A stretch of 64,000 nucleotides of DNA, taken from contig JAGPCK010000004.1 in NCBI GenBank assembly GCA_018058135.1, positions 1-64,000 of the forward strand, read 5' to 3'. Made by a program: the position numbers and the translations under genes. The stretch comes from Bacteroidia bacterium. GTDB taxonomy: Bacteria > Bacteroidota > Bacteroidia > UKL13-3. The stretch's first letter is position 1; every line of letters starts with the position of its first letter. The notes beneath the pieces are model-generated. The model saw nothing but the letters and a program-made list of their open reading frames with translations. It was not told the origin of the DNA and did not search any database. This document shows, in pieces, positions 44,601 to 53,365 of this stretch.

Positions 44601-46643
44601 TATTCCTATTGTAGTTACTCCCCCTGTTAAATCAGCACTTATGTTACCAACGTTACACCCATTAAAATACATAACGGGGTATTTATCTTTGTTTGATAAA
44701 TCATTATGGTTACCAATATCTATGTCTAAAATATTTAATGAACCATGCCCGTAAAAAGTGAGAAAACCCAACCCACTGTTTATACTTTGAAGAATCTTTT
44801 GCTTGAGATTGGTCTCCACCGGTGATGTTGTTGATTTGAAAAAGCTGTTTACTTTAGCACCCATATAACGCCCCTCTGCAATTTTTCTAATTAACTCCAG
44901 ATTAGAAGAAATGAGATTTTGCTGAGACAATCCTTCCCCACCACCAAGATGCAAAATGTTTTTTCTCCATAACTGAATGGAGTCGGAACGATTTTCCATA
45001 AAAATTAACTTTTGCAGGTAATTATCTACTTCCTGATTAGTCAATGCCGGAATACGTCCTGTGGGAATAGCCGGTTCATAAGGTGAAGCCCCACCCAACC
45101 CGTTAGTAAACATTACATCTGAGGAAGGCACTCCTATTTGAGGAACAAGATTGAGCCAGTTATGCTGAGGCAATCGAACGTAATCATGTTGCAAACCACG
45201 ACCCAAAAGCAACAAATAACCTGGGGCTGAATCTTGTTTGGTAATTAAATAATCTGCCAGATGTCTTATCGCTAAAGGATGGTGAACTCCGAAAGTAAAT
45301 GTATTCTCAATTTGCTCAGTGGTGAGCAACAAAACATTATAGCGTTGAGCTCTATACTGTGCGTATTCTGTTGCCTTTGGAAGAAGTGTTTTATGGGTAA
45401 CTATAATAAAATCGAAATGCTGTGTAGTATCAATATTGGCGAATTGAACAGGCTCTAACAGAGTTAGAGTTCTAACGTCTATACTATCAAAGAGTACCAG
45501 GCTATTCCCTGAAACATTTCTTTTCAGTAGGAACCTGAGTTGATTTCCATTAAAATTTCCTGGAATACGATTGAGTGATGTTAAATCATACAATACTGGC
45601 GAAGAACCTGAATAATTCGAAAACTGGAGGAATACATCGCTTGCTGTAGATGTAGTACGAATATTCAACTCTGTGTATGTAGTAGAAAAAAGATCAAAAT
45701 TCTTTGGGTATGTTAATTCCGCATAGGAAACAGTACCACCGTCTACAGTGGATGTAAGGTCATCTATGTATGTAAATCGAAAATAGGTATTACTCCCCCC
45801 TATCATAGAAGAAGGAATAGGTATTGACTTCTGAAAAGATGTATACCCCTCATAAATGGTATCAAATACAGTAGAATAGGAAGAATTATCTGTGCTCAAT
45901 CTAAGCAGATGATGGTGATCAGGGTTGGCATTGCTGTAATCAGATACTCCTGATAAGCGAAATTTCAAAACCGGTTCAGGCCCTGCTGAAAAATAGCCTT
46001 TTGTAGCCAATGGAAAATTCAAATCATTGAAGTTTTTACCAAATCGAATACTACTCCAGCCTTCCCCTTCTAAATATTCAGAAGAGTGGTAATTGTATTC
46101 ACTGATGATTGGTTGTCCAAAATAATATGTATGATCAAATCGCTGTATCTCTTTTTGGAGATAATATGGCTCAGGAGTAAAAGCCCCGAAATTAGTATTA
46201 CTATACGAAGAAAAGTGAAAAGTCGATGGACTAGTGCCCCATGTTATATAAACCAAAGAGGTGTCAGATATTGAGCTCACGTATGGATTAAGAAAAGATG
46301 AAGTATCTTTGTAAAGGTACTTATCAAAAGAGCCATCAGTTCTCTTGGCGTAAAACTCAATATAGTCTCCTGTATCAAAAGTGCCATCAGCCTCTCCACT
46401 CACAAATACAGGCAATTCTTTTCCAAACTGAATAACCTGAATATTTCTCGGATCAATAGAACCCACCGCAATTCCGGAGTTGGTAAATGAACTCAGATTT
46501 ATACGGTAAATTCCGTTTTGCCAAATAACCACCTTGTAATGGGGTTGGCCTTGTTTTATCCACTCATTTCCGAATACTTTTTGAGCATTGGCTTTGCTAT
46601 ACAACAAGGCAAATAAAATATATACGAAAGGTTTAAGGTTCAT
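41652..46643 (-). CDS. C25 (gingipain-like) peptidase resembling T9SS sortase PorU
   Basis: 1663 residues. A signal peptide (1-20) precedes an N-terminal domain (IWQNGIYRINLSSF, SIDPRNIQVIQFGKELP, DGTFDTGDYIEFYAK) like that of PorU. The C25 domain (about 405-790) has a candidate catalytic dyad: H633 (YGHGS) and C663 (FNGCNVGN). CARDB- and Ig-like segments follow, and a FlgD/sorting-like end (YPNPFTTSMKF ... GKIYLMR). PorU is usually 1100-1300 residues, so this is an enlarged paralogue (compare 'PorU2'). It lies among glycosyltransferases and is coupled to the one at 40657. Catalysis is unproven. Confidence 0.85.
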   Translation of the reverse strand: MNLKPFVYILFALLYSKANAQKVFGNEWIKQGQPHYKVVIWQNGIYRINLSSFTNSGIAVGSIDPRNIQVIQFGKELPVFVSGEADGTFDTGDYIEFYAKRTDGSFDKYLYKDTSSFLNPYVSSISDTSLVYITWGTSPSTFHFSSYSNTNFGAFTPEPYYLQKEIQRFDHTYYFGQPIISEYNYHSSEYLEGEGWSSIRFGKNFNDLNFPLATKGYFSAGPEPVLKFRLSGVSDYSNANPDHHHLLRLSTDNSSYSTVFDTIYEGYTSFQKSIPIPSSMIGGSNTYFRFTYIDDLTSTVDGGTVSYAELTYPKNFDLFSTTYTELNIRTTSTASDVFLQFSNYSGSSPVLYDLTSLNRIPGNFNGNQLRFLLKRNVSGNSLVLFDSIDVRTLTLLEPVQFANIDTTQHFDFIIVTHKTLLPKATEYAQYRAQRYNVLLLTTEQIENTFTFGVHHPLAIRHLADYLITKQDSAPGYLLLLGRGLQHDYVRLPQHNWLNLVPQIGVPSSDVMFTNGLGGASPYEPAIPTGRIPALTNQEVDNYLQKLIFMENRSDSIQLWRKNILHLGGGEGLSQQNLISSNLELIRKIAEGRYMGAKVNSFFKSTTSPVETNLKQKILQSINSGLGFLTFYGHGSLNILDIDIGNHNDLSNKDKYPVMYFNGCNVGNISADLTGGVTTIGINGAAYILAKDKGAIGWMAHSNTSIITNLSAQTNAFYSNFFKDNYGSSIAEAVRTTMARTIVPGDEVSNCHNQQLIFLGDPAYRHYTPALPDYTISNADIFITPSTTSSTSDSFAVAIILKNQGKAVEDSIKVLVQRKLPNGGSILMNKMFAPVFNTDTLLFYIKSKDATTAGQNQFTVTIDPEQQTNEGIESNNTASINFFMPGNSLYIISPYNYAVVTDRNVHFKVQSQNIFASSESFIFEVDTSPSFNPSSAFFRSSGVITSVGSLARWALQLPDKDSLVFHWRVRLNLPVNEGGSWQMASFTYMKNGKEGWVQSDYYQQLSIEGNEVFMDTVNRKWEFVPIDETIEAYTARWRHGNLGIKTSTSQFLNPLVGNCMFGGLLAIVFDKRSLSNELAHKYPLNCSWLINFNISVAPAGIYYYTFNTATVEGQDEFARFIDTIQEGDYVALISRYDAKPSVWDEKVYKAIEKLGSAQIRSFTNDSMAFSLVGKKGGSTGDAQEQITYNPTPSPVDTFIATAKYVAKGSWYQGSLTSKYIGPAKSWGNVYCSFAPVGHQEKDSILIDFFVRTKAGTDSLVFTVNALDSADISFIDAVEYPYVKLKANVYDKLVRTPPELKYWMVTYEPLPEGYVNTSWQLQAPKINIQEGEDILLKYSFENISTQPFDSIDVKYSVVNQNRQTIKSEIKRIAGLPKGDTAVVNYSLNSLGLSGLNSMVVSVNYDLAQPEYTLNNNSISFPIQVKNDKTNPLVDVLFDGIRIMNGDIVSPTPQITIVAKDDNQYLKIKDTTSIIILYQPPKSLMPEVLSFSSPNVIFIPASVNSTEAKVIFRPDRLADGLHELQVYVRDASGNPSGSKPYSIKFNVINESSITHFVPYPNPFTTSMKFVFTLTGSDVPDNIRIKIMTLTGKIVREISSAELGPLRIGNNISQFAWDGTDQFGDRLANGVYLYQVQVRYKGQEVKHRASTLDSYFVKDTGKIYLMR

Positions 46644-46687
46644 CGGGTTAAATTCGATTCGAATATAACGAAAATGCCAAAATTACA

Positions 46688-47449
46688 CTACTTGGTTTTT
46701 AGTAAGAAATGTGTAAAATATTGAGGAATTTTGCGAAGTGGTTTAATCCATAATGTAAAAAAAAACGGAGTAATACCATTTAATTGCCAAGCTTTCCTAT
46801 CTTCTTTGTTAGCTTGAAGTCGGTTGGCCATAGTAACGTTACTTTTACCACCTGAACGCATTTTTACTAATATTTCAGGCCAGTAAACAGGCTCTACTCC
46901 GTACTTATGAATGAATCTCAACATCAGTTCATAGTCTGCAGCCGAGCGTAATTGTGTGTTAAATGTTCCGAATTTGTTATACACCTCTTTTCGAACAAAA
47001 AAGGATGGATGAGGAGGCATCCAGCCCCATTTAAAGCTACCCGCGAAATAATGCCCCGATTTCCAATATCGGCTGATTTTATTAATAGCACTTTGCTGAA
47101 CATAAACCAGATCACCGTACAAAGCATCAGAATCTTTCATTTTTTCTGCTACACCACTAATTACACCCGGAAAAGCATATACATCATCTGCATGAAGAAA
47201 TGCGATAACATCACCTGTTGCTATTTCGATACCTTTATTTAACGCATGATACATTCCTTCATCGGGCTCTGAAATTAATTTTGAAATACCCGATTTATAT
47301 TTCTGCAGTATACCCAACGTACCATCCTTTGAAGCACCATCGATAACAATGTATTCTAATTGCGGGTAATCCTGATTAAGTACAGATCTTACAGTATCTT
47401 CAATGGTAGAAGCAGAGTTATAACAAACGGTAATAACAGAGACTTTCAC
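46688..47449 (-). CDS. Family 2 glycosyltransferase
   Basis: A 253-residue GT-A enzyme of the WcaA type: VSVITVCYNSASTIEDTVRSVLNQDY at the start, IDGASKDGT, and FLHADDVYAFPG with the metal-binding aspartates. GTG start at 47449, 2 bases after the carbamoyltransferase stop, so the two are coupled. The C terminus (PFFFTLWIKPLRKIPQYF) is a basic amphipathic tail that may touch the membrane. Confidence 0.88.
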   Translation of the reverse strand: MKVSVITVCYNSASTIEDTVRSVLNQDYPQLEYIVIDGASKDGTLGILQKYKSGISKLISEPDEGMYHALNKGIEIATGDVIAFLHADDVYAFPGVISGVAEKMKDSDALYGDLVYVQQSAINKISRYWKSGHYFAGSFKWGWMPPHPSFFVRKEVYNKFGTFNTQLRSAADYELMLRFIHKYGVEPVYWPEILVKMRSGGKSNVTMANRLQANKEDRKAWQLNGITPFFFTLWIKPLRKIPQYFTHFLLKTK

Positions 47450-47451
47450 GA

Positions 47452-49179
47452 TTATCTGCTAACAACACAATTCTCAAGTACCAGCATATCCATTTGTGTT
47501 CGCAAATAACAATTCAATGCCTCCTGCGGAGTATTCACAATAGGTTCGTTCTCATTAAATGATGTATTGAGAAGAATTGGAACTCCTGTTTTCTGCCGGA
47601 ATGTTTCTATCAATGCATAGTATCTTGGCGATACATTACGATCAACTGTTTGCAAGCGGCCTGTACCATCTACATGCGTTACTGCAGGAACTTGCTGATG
47701 TTTCTCCGGTTTAATGGGAAAAACTTTTTCCATAAATGGCACTTCATCTGTTACCTCAAAATATTCACTCACATATTCTTTTAAAATAGATGGAGCAAAC
47801 GGCCTGAAACTCTCTCTTCGTTTAATTTTGGCGTTGAGCAAATCTTTTGCATCAGTTCGTCTGGGGTCAGCAATAATGGATCTTCCACCCAATGCTCTGG
47901 GGCCAAACTCAGCCCTGCCCTGAAACCAGCCTACTACTCCTGCATTAACCAGCCTTTCAGTTACCAGTTGATAAAGTTCTTCATCAGAATAACGTGTGTA
48001 CTGCACATTATTTTCTTTAAGTACAGTTTCAATCTGTTCATTGCTAAAATGACTTCCCGTATATGCTGAATAAACCGCCTCAACGCGAGGTTTGTTTAGA
48101 ACATTATGATAATAATACATTGCTGAACCTGCAGCAATGCCCGCATCATGGCCTGCACTGGGTATATAAACCTTTTTGAATGGAGTGTTGCGTGTTATCT
48201 TACCGTTAGCTACTGAATTTTGAGCTACCCCTCCGGCAATACATACTTGATCCAGTCCTGTTTTCAGGTGCAGATGAGTAAGCAAGTGGAATATGGTATC
48301 TTCCGTTACCCGTTGAACTGATGCTGCTAAATCACGGTGAAGCTGACTCAGCTCTTCTCCTTTGACTCTCAACGGACCGAAAGTCTCTATCATCCTATCT
48401 GAAAAAATACGGTTATGAGAAGGGTCGTTATTTTCTAATATATGTGTTTTTACGCCAAGAGTATGGTGAGTAAAGTAATCAAGGTTTAACTGAAACAAAC
48501 CATCGGGTGTAGTTTGGAGAATCTTCCTTAATTGGTCTACCATAGTTGGTTTACCATAAGGTGCCAAACCCATTACCTTGTACTCATCTCCATAATGAGC
48601 AAATCCTAAGTATTGTGTAAATGCGGTATAAAATATCCCGATAGAATGAGGAAAAAGTACCTGCTCCAATACATTAATGGAAGCATCATTGCCTGTACCA
48701 GTCATGCAGGAAGAATAATCTCCGAATCCGTCTATAGAAAGGAGTGCAGATTGTTCAAAAGGTGATGCGAAAAAAGCACTGGCCAAATGTGCCCGATGAT
48801 GCTCTATATTAAATATAATATCTCCGAAAGAACTTTTGGCTTCAGGAAAAAACTTACGAAAATCATCTTCTATTGATCCTACCTTCATGCTATTCTTGAA
48901 ACGCTCTAACAACCAAGGAATGTTGGCTTTACCACTCAGAACCCTTTTCAGTTTCTTCATTTGGTGGGCCTTTGGATCTCTACCTATGGCAATTCCATCA
49001 AGGTCATTTATGGTGATACCCGCATCTGACAGACAAGCTTTAATAGACAATTGGGGGAAACCGGCCCAATGTTTAAACCGGGTAAAACGTTCTTCTTCAA
49101 AGGCACAAATAAGGCGCCCATCTTTAAGCAAGGCAGCAGAAGAATCTCCGTGATAGGCGTTAAGTCCCAGTATGTACAT
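47452..49179 (-). CDS. Carbamoyltransferase (NodU/CmcH/TobZ family)
   Basis: A 575-residue enzyme that transfers a carbamoyl group from carbamoyl phosphate, through carbamoyladenylate, to a hydroxyl. The N-terminal Kae1-like domain has ILGLNAYHGDSSAALLKDG, EHHRAHLASAFFASPF and GFGDYSS. The C-terminal domain has QGRAEFGPRALGGRSIIADPR. The acceptor is probably a sugar of the local polysaccharide, inferred from context. It opens a subgroup of the minus-strand operon after a 132-base gap and has its own promoter-like element. Confidence 0.92.
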   Translation of the reverse strand: MYILGLNAYHGDSSAALLKDGRLICAFEEERFTRFKHWAGFPQLSIKACLSDAGITINDLDGIAIGRDPKAHQMKKLKRVLSGKANIPWLLERFKNSMKVGSIEDDFRKFFPEAKSSFGDIIFNIEHHRAHLASAFFASPFEQSALLSIDGFGDYSSCMTGTGNDASINVLEQVLFPHSIGIFYTAFTQYLGFAHYGDEYKVMGLAPYGKPTMVDQLRKILQTTPDGLFQLNLDYFTHHTLGVKTHILENNDPSHNRIFSDRMIETFGPLRVKGEELSQLHRDLAASVQRVTEDTIFHLLTHLHLKTGLDQVCIAGGVAQNSVANGKITRNTPFKKVYIPSAGHDAGIAAGSAMYYYHNVLNKPRVEAVYSAYTGSHFSNEQIETVLKENNVQYTRYSDEELYQLVTERLVNAGVVGWFQGRAEFGPRALGGRSIIADPRRTDAKDLLNAKIKRRESFRPFAPSILKEYVSEYFEVTDEVPFMEKVFPIKPEKHQQVPAVTHVDGTGRLQTVDRNVSPRYYALIETFRQKTGVPILLNTSFNENEPIVNTPQEALNCYLRTQMDMLVLENCVVSR

Positions 49180-49200
49180 TTTTTATTAAACTAATTGATG

Positions 49201-49208
49201 CGAAAATA
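49201..49208 (-). promoter_or_regulatory. Promoter-like TATTTTCG before the carbamoyltransferase
   Basis: Minus-strand TATTTTCG lies 21 bases before the ATG at 49179 and differs from TAnnTTTG at one position. Confidence 0.35.
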
Positions 49209-49224
49209 GTGTGATAAACATAAG

Positions 49225-49254
49225 TAACAGAATCGAAACCGAACAATTCTGTTA
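49225..49254. promoter_or_regulatory. Inverted repeat upstream of the carbamoyltransferase
   Basis: Perfect 9-bp arms TAACAGAAT (49225-49233) and ATTCTGTTA (49246-49254) with a 12-base spacer. It covers the region where a -33 element would lie. No T-run follows, so an operator is more likely than a terminator; a 9-bp repeat could also be chance. Confidence 0.3.
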
Positions 49255-49311
49255 ACCTCATACCCACCTAACACTTAAAGTTTGATAATCAATACACTAA
49301 TAAAACTCCTG

Positions 49312-50475
49312 TTAAACATTTTTACCCTCAAACATAGCCAGATAGTTCTTTTTTAATGATTCGATATCTGTTTTAAAGTCGAAATATTTTCTGGCTCCGT
49401 CTTTGAATGAAGCATACTCATGTGCATTCATTTGAGCGCACTTCTCAATTTTTTGTGTCCACAACCTACTATCTGCAATATCAATACTGAAGCCTGCAGT
49501 ATTTGATTCAAGGTTTGTCCATGGTGTATTTTCGGATATAATAACGGGGCACCCGCAACTCAATGATTCGGCAATAACATGTCCGTAATTTTCATGTAAT
49601 GTTGGCAAGACCATGAAATGATAAGATGCAAAATCAACCTGTTCAACATGGGCATTCACTGCACCTTTGTAATTTACCTGAATATGTGGTGGTGAATCCA
49701 TAATGAGACTAATACACTTTTGCCAATAGTTTTGATCTTCTATGGGGCCATATATATCCAATGCAACTCTATATGCTGAATTCACATCAGCCAATGCTTT
49801 TAAAACCAGTTCTAAGTTTTTAATCGGTAATATTCTGGAGTAAAATAGTAAGCTCAGATTGCCTATTTCTTTGTCAATTACTATTGAGGATGTTTGACCT
49901 ACAATAGGTATGTTGGGAATGGTATAAACATCATCTGTAAGTAAAAACCGTAAACCTATTGCGTCCTTTTCATCGCTATTGGTAGCGTGCCAAGTGATGT
50001 TTTTATATAATTTTAACACTCTGATAAACGAGAAAAACAACTCTTTCTTAAACTTCTTAACATTAACAGTAGTATCACCAAGCATTCCTCGGGGACACAC
50101 AATAACTTTAGCCGATATCAAGTTAAGCCTTTTAATAAGAACAGGGAAAAAGCTGAACCAGAAAGAGAACACCCCATTGACATATATTACTTCGGGCTCT
50201 TCTTGTTTAATAATCTGACTTATAGTAAAAAACCTACGCCATGTTTTACTTAAATAGTAAATTTTCACATTCAGGTTGCTATTTATTACACCTTTATCCA
50301 ACAAAACACCCTTGAATGAACTTGTATCGGCTATATCCCTGTCGCCTGTTACAATTACTATGTCCAATTCATTTCCTAAATTTTGAATAAGTGCTAACAT
50401 TGATGTAATAGGCCCTCCTGCTTTGTATGCAGGGAGAAACCAGTCTACAAAAACAAGTACTTTTATTTTATTCAC
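49312..50475 (-). CDS. Family 4 glycosyltransferase
   Basis: A 387-residue GT-B enzyme: VFVDWFLPAYKAGGPITSMLALIQNLG at the start, LLFYSRILPIKNLELVLKAL in the donor half, and FMVLPTLHENYGHVIAESLSCGCPVIISENTPW, the GT4 E-x7-E region. GTG start at 50475, overlapping the asnB stop by 8 bases. The N-terminal AGGP motif is typical of sugar-polymer GT4 enzymes of Bacteroidota. Donor unknown. Confidence 0.88.
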   Translation of the reverse strand: MNKIKVLVFVDWFLPAYKAGGPITSMLALIQNLGNELDIVIVTGDRDIADTSSFKGVLLDKGVINSNLNVKIYYLSKTWRRFFTISQIIKQEEPEVIYVNGVFSFWFSFFPVLIKRLNLISAKVIVCPRGMLGDTTVNVKKFKKELFFSFIRVLKLYKNITWHATNSDEKDAIGLRFLLTDDVYTIPNIPIVGQTSSIVIDKEIGNLSLLFYSRILPIKNLELVLKALADVNSAYRVALDIYGPIEDQNYWQKCISLIMDSPPHIQVNYKGAVNAHVEQVDFASYHFMVLPTLHENYGHVIAESLSCGCPVIISENTPWTNLESNTAGFSIDIADSRLWTQKIEKCAQMNAHEYASFKDGARKYFDFKTDIESLKKNYLAMFEGKNV

Positions 50476-52339
50476 TTACGTTATTCTTTCTCAACCACTC
50501 CTCCAGCACTACTATCTGCCAAATACGAGACCAATTAATACTCTTATCTTCTGCAATGAATCTATTCCATAATTCTTTAATTGCATTTTCTTTGACGAAA
50601 GCTCTTAAAGCAAAGCTATTGATACGTTCTTCGCAGAAACTATGAAGTTCATTCTTCATCCAGTATTTCCAGGGGAATACAAATCCTTTTTTGCTTCTGT
50701 TGTATACTTCCTCAGGCAAAATATCCTTTGTGCTTTCTATTAAAAGATTTTTCGCATACTTACCTTTCTTCACATGATCCGGTAATCCCATTACATAACT
50801 TACCAAATTTAAGTCTAGAAAAGGCACTCTGACTTCCAGCCCGTGAACCATACTCATCTGATCAGCATCACGTAGCAACGTATCTGTCATGTATGTATTC
50901 ATCTCAAAATAACTGGTCAAAGAAAGAATGTTATCCTGATTTCCGTTACGAAAACTACTTGAAACGCCTTGTAATGAATTAAATTTCAGATTAACATCTT
51001 TGAGCAAGTCTTCGATTTGATGATCTAAATAAGTTTGTCTGCTTAACAACAGAAAATTGTCAATATAATTTTCTCCACCTTTAAAAGACTCAGCTAATTT
51101 CAAAAAATAATTCTTTGATGTGAGTTGGTAGGCTCCCTGAAATAAACCTGTATAAAACGATGAAGGGAATAGTGAAAAAAATGATTCCATTTGCTTCAGC
51201 TTGTCCACTGCACTATAAACAGGGTATCCGCAAAATATTTCATCACCACCCAAACCGGAAAGTGCAACTTTAATACCTTGTTCCCGTGTTTTTTTAGAGA
51301 TAAGATAAGTGTTTATCCCGTCAGCAGATGGATGATCTAAGGCTTTAAGTGCATCAGGCAGGGATTCCAATAAATCATGAGGGTGAAGTTGAATAGCACT
51401 GTGGTTTGTATTAAACTTTCGGGCAACTAAAGATGAGTATGTACTTTCATCGAAATCTTTCTGACTAAACGTAATTGAAAATGTATTAATACGTTGTGAT
51501 GAAATTTTACTCATAAGTCCTACAACAACACTGGAATCAATTCCACCTGAAAGAAATGCTCCCACCTCAACATCTGCAACCATTTGTTGCTCCATACTTT
51601 TTTCAAGCAAACTCCTAACCTCTTTTGCAGCAGAATGCCTTGTAATATCCGAATTCGCCTTTGTGTGTTGCAAAGTAAAATATCTGTTTTCTTTTATCTG
51701 TTTCCCATCAATTTCAACGTAGGTTCCTGGTTCTAAGACATGAACATTTTGTAGAATTGTACGAGGCGCATGTACACGTTGATACCTGAAAAAATCAACC
51801 AAGCTAACTTGATCAACTTTAGGCTTAAATAATTGTGTAGCTAAAATACCCTTAATTTCAGAGGAAAAAATAAAAGCTTCATTTGTAGTAGAATAATAAA
51901 CGGGTTTTACACCCAAGTGGTCACGTGTTAAAAACAGTTTCTGCTCCACGGTATCCCAAATGGCAAATGCAAAAATGCCCTGTAAGTGCTTTACTACATT
52001 TGGTCCGTATTTAATAAAACCGGCTAAAATTACTTCTGTATCACTTAGAGTTCTAAAGTCGTAATAAGAGCTGAGATCTTTTTTTAGTTGAATGTAATTA
52101 TATATCTCACCATTAAAAACAATTGTGTATCTACCATCTGAAGAAGACATTGGTTGATGACCGGCATTCGAAGTATCAATAATGGAAAGCCTTCTGTGTC
52201 CAAGCGAAATAGCCGCTTCTGTATAGATCCCCTCATCATCAGGCCCTCGATGTGCTATGGCAGTATTCATGAGCTTAACAAGTGAAGTCTTGTCTAATTG
52301 ACTGCCTTTAAAGCTCAAAATACCGTTTATACCACACAT
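50468..52339 (-). CDS. asnB: AsnB-type glutamine amidotransferase
   Basis: 623 residues. The N-terminal class II glutaminase domain starts at the nucleophile C2 (MCGINGILSF) and has AHRGPDDEG and GEIYN. The C-terminal synthetase domain has the pyrophosphate loop SGGIDSS. It may be asparagine synthetase, but in polysaccharide loci members of this family (such as WbpS) amidate uronic acids, and the length and context fit that role. The two cannot be separated by motif alone. It overlaps the following glycosyltransferase by 8 bases and follows another by 4 bases. Confidence 0.88.
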   Translation of the reverse strand: MCGINGILSFKGSQLDKTSLVKLMNTAIAHRGPDDEGIYTEAAISLGHRRLSIIDTSNAGHQPMSSSDGRYTIVFNGEIYNYIQLKKDLSSYYDFRTLSDTEVILAGFIKYGPNVVKHLQGIFAFAIWDTVEQKLFLTRDHLGVKPVYYSTTNEAFIFSSEIKGILATQLFKPKVDQVSLVDFFRYQRVHAPRTILQNVHVLEPGTYVEIDGKQIKENRYFTLQHTKANSDITRHSAAKEVRSLLEKSMEQQMVADVEVGAFLSGGIDSSVVVGLMSKISSQRINTFSITFSQKDFDESTYSSLVARKFNTNHSAIQLHPHDLLESLPDALKALDHPSADGINTYLISKKTREQGIKVALSGLGGDEIFCGYPVYSAVDKLKQMESFFSLFPSSFYTGLFQGAYQLTSKNYFLKLAESFKGGENYIDNFLLLSRQTYLDHQIEDLLKDVNLKFNSLQGVSSSFRNGNQDNILSLTSYFEMNTYMTDTLLRDADQMSMVHGLEVRVPFLDLNLVSYVMGLPDHVKKGKYAKNLLIESTKDILPEEVYNRSKKGFVFPWKYWMKNELHSFCEERINSFALRAFVKENAIKELWNRFIAEDKSINWSRIWQIVVLEEWLRKNNVSE

Positions 52340-52343
52340 AATT

Positions 52344-53348
52344 CTATCTTTTACTTTTCTTAAAAACCTCTTTATATGTTTCCAAATACTGTTGGGCTAT
52401 CACTTTCTTGTCAAACCTTTTCACATTTTCAAACCCATTTGCTATCAGTTCTTCTCTATAATCCTGATTATTTATAATTTTTAAAAAACCGTTTTTAATT
52501 TCATTTACATCATAGGGATTCACTAAACAAGCAGCATTTGCAGCTACTTCAGGCATAGATGTAGTGTTTCCAGTAATTACACAACGACCAGTGGCGTTCG
52601 CTTCTATAATTGGCATTCCAAAACCTTCATATGTGGAAACAAATGAAACAATATCACATTCACGGTAATGCTGGATAATTTCTTCTTCTTTTAAATGCTC
52701 TTCAACCAAAATATGTTGAATCTTGTAATTTTTTAGTTTAACTCTTATCTCATCCCCTACTTTGCCAATTATAGTTAGTTCACAAGGGATGTCTCGAATA
52801 GCTTCCAGCAATCGATCAATATTTTTATTCGGTGCAGTACCTATATGTAAAATTTTAGGTAAACTGGAATTAAAAACATGATCATTTTTTTTGAAATTAT
52901 CTGATATAGAGACGTAAATTACTTTTATCTTTTCCTCCGGGCAATTCGTGTATTTCATCAACTCTTGTTTTGTAGCTTCTGAAATAGTTGTAATCAAAAC
53001 AGATTTATATACAGGCATGTCAAACCAAAAGAACTTTAAAAGGTAATACTTCCAGCCTGTTACAGCTGTTAAAACATTACAATCCAAAAAAGTAATAATC
53101 GTTTTTTTTCTGCTTAAAAATGCTGCCAGAAAAGTTACATCTCCAAGAATGTGATTTACATCTTTCTGATTTAACGCTGCTTCAACAGCATTATAAAACC
53201 TATATAGAAATCCAGCACTTAAATATTTGCACTGCAAAACCTTTATTTCCGCAAGATTCTTTAATTCTAATCGTATTATAGAGAAGTAAATCTCAACACT
53301 AAAGTTTCCCAAGGATCTGGGTTTTCTGGTAAAATGTATAATTTCCAT
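52344..53348 (-). CDS. Family 4 glycosyltransferase
   Basis: A 334-residue GT-B enzyme. The donor half has LPKILHIGTAPNKNIDRLLEAI, IVSFVSTYEGFGMPIIEANATGRCVITGNTTSMPEV with the E-x7-E signature, and CLVNPYDVNEIKNG. The short N-terminal half has ITFLDCNVL and TISEATKQELMKY. No membrane segment. It lies 4 bases upstream of asnB and 17 bases downstream of the Wzy-like gene. Confidence 0.88.
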   Translation of the reverse strand: MEIIHFTRKPRSLGNFSVEIYFSIIRLELKNLAEIKVLQCKYLSAGFLYRFYNAVEAALNQKDVNHILGDVTFLAAFLSRKKTIITFLDCNVLTAVTGWKYYLLKFFWFDMPVYKSVLITTISEATKQELMKYTNCPEEKIKVIYVSISDNFKKNDHVFNSSLPKILHIGTAPNKNIDRLLEAIRDIPCELTIIGKVGDEIRVKLKNYKIQHILVEEHLKEEEIIQHYRECDIVSFVSTYEGFGMPIIEANATGRCVITGNTTSMPEVAANAACLVNPYDVNEIKNGFLKIINNQDYREELIANGFENVKRFDKKVIAQQYLETYKEVFKKSKR

Positions 53349-53365
53349 TTCTACTTCAACTTACA

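Noticed and set aside
46660-46667. Minus-strand TATATTCG before the C25 peptidase gene
   Set aside because: It lies in a 44-base gap within the operon and no -33 element is visible; a separate promoter is not supported.
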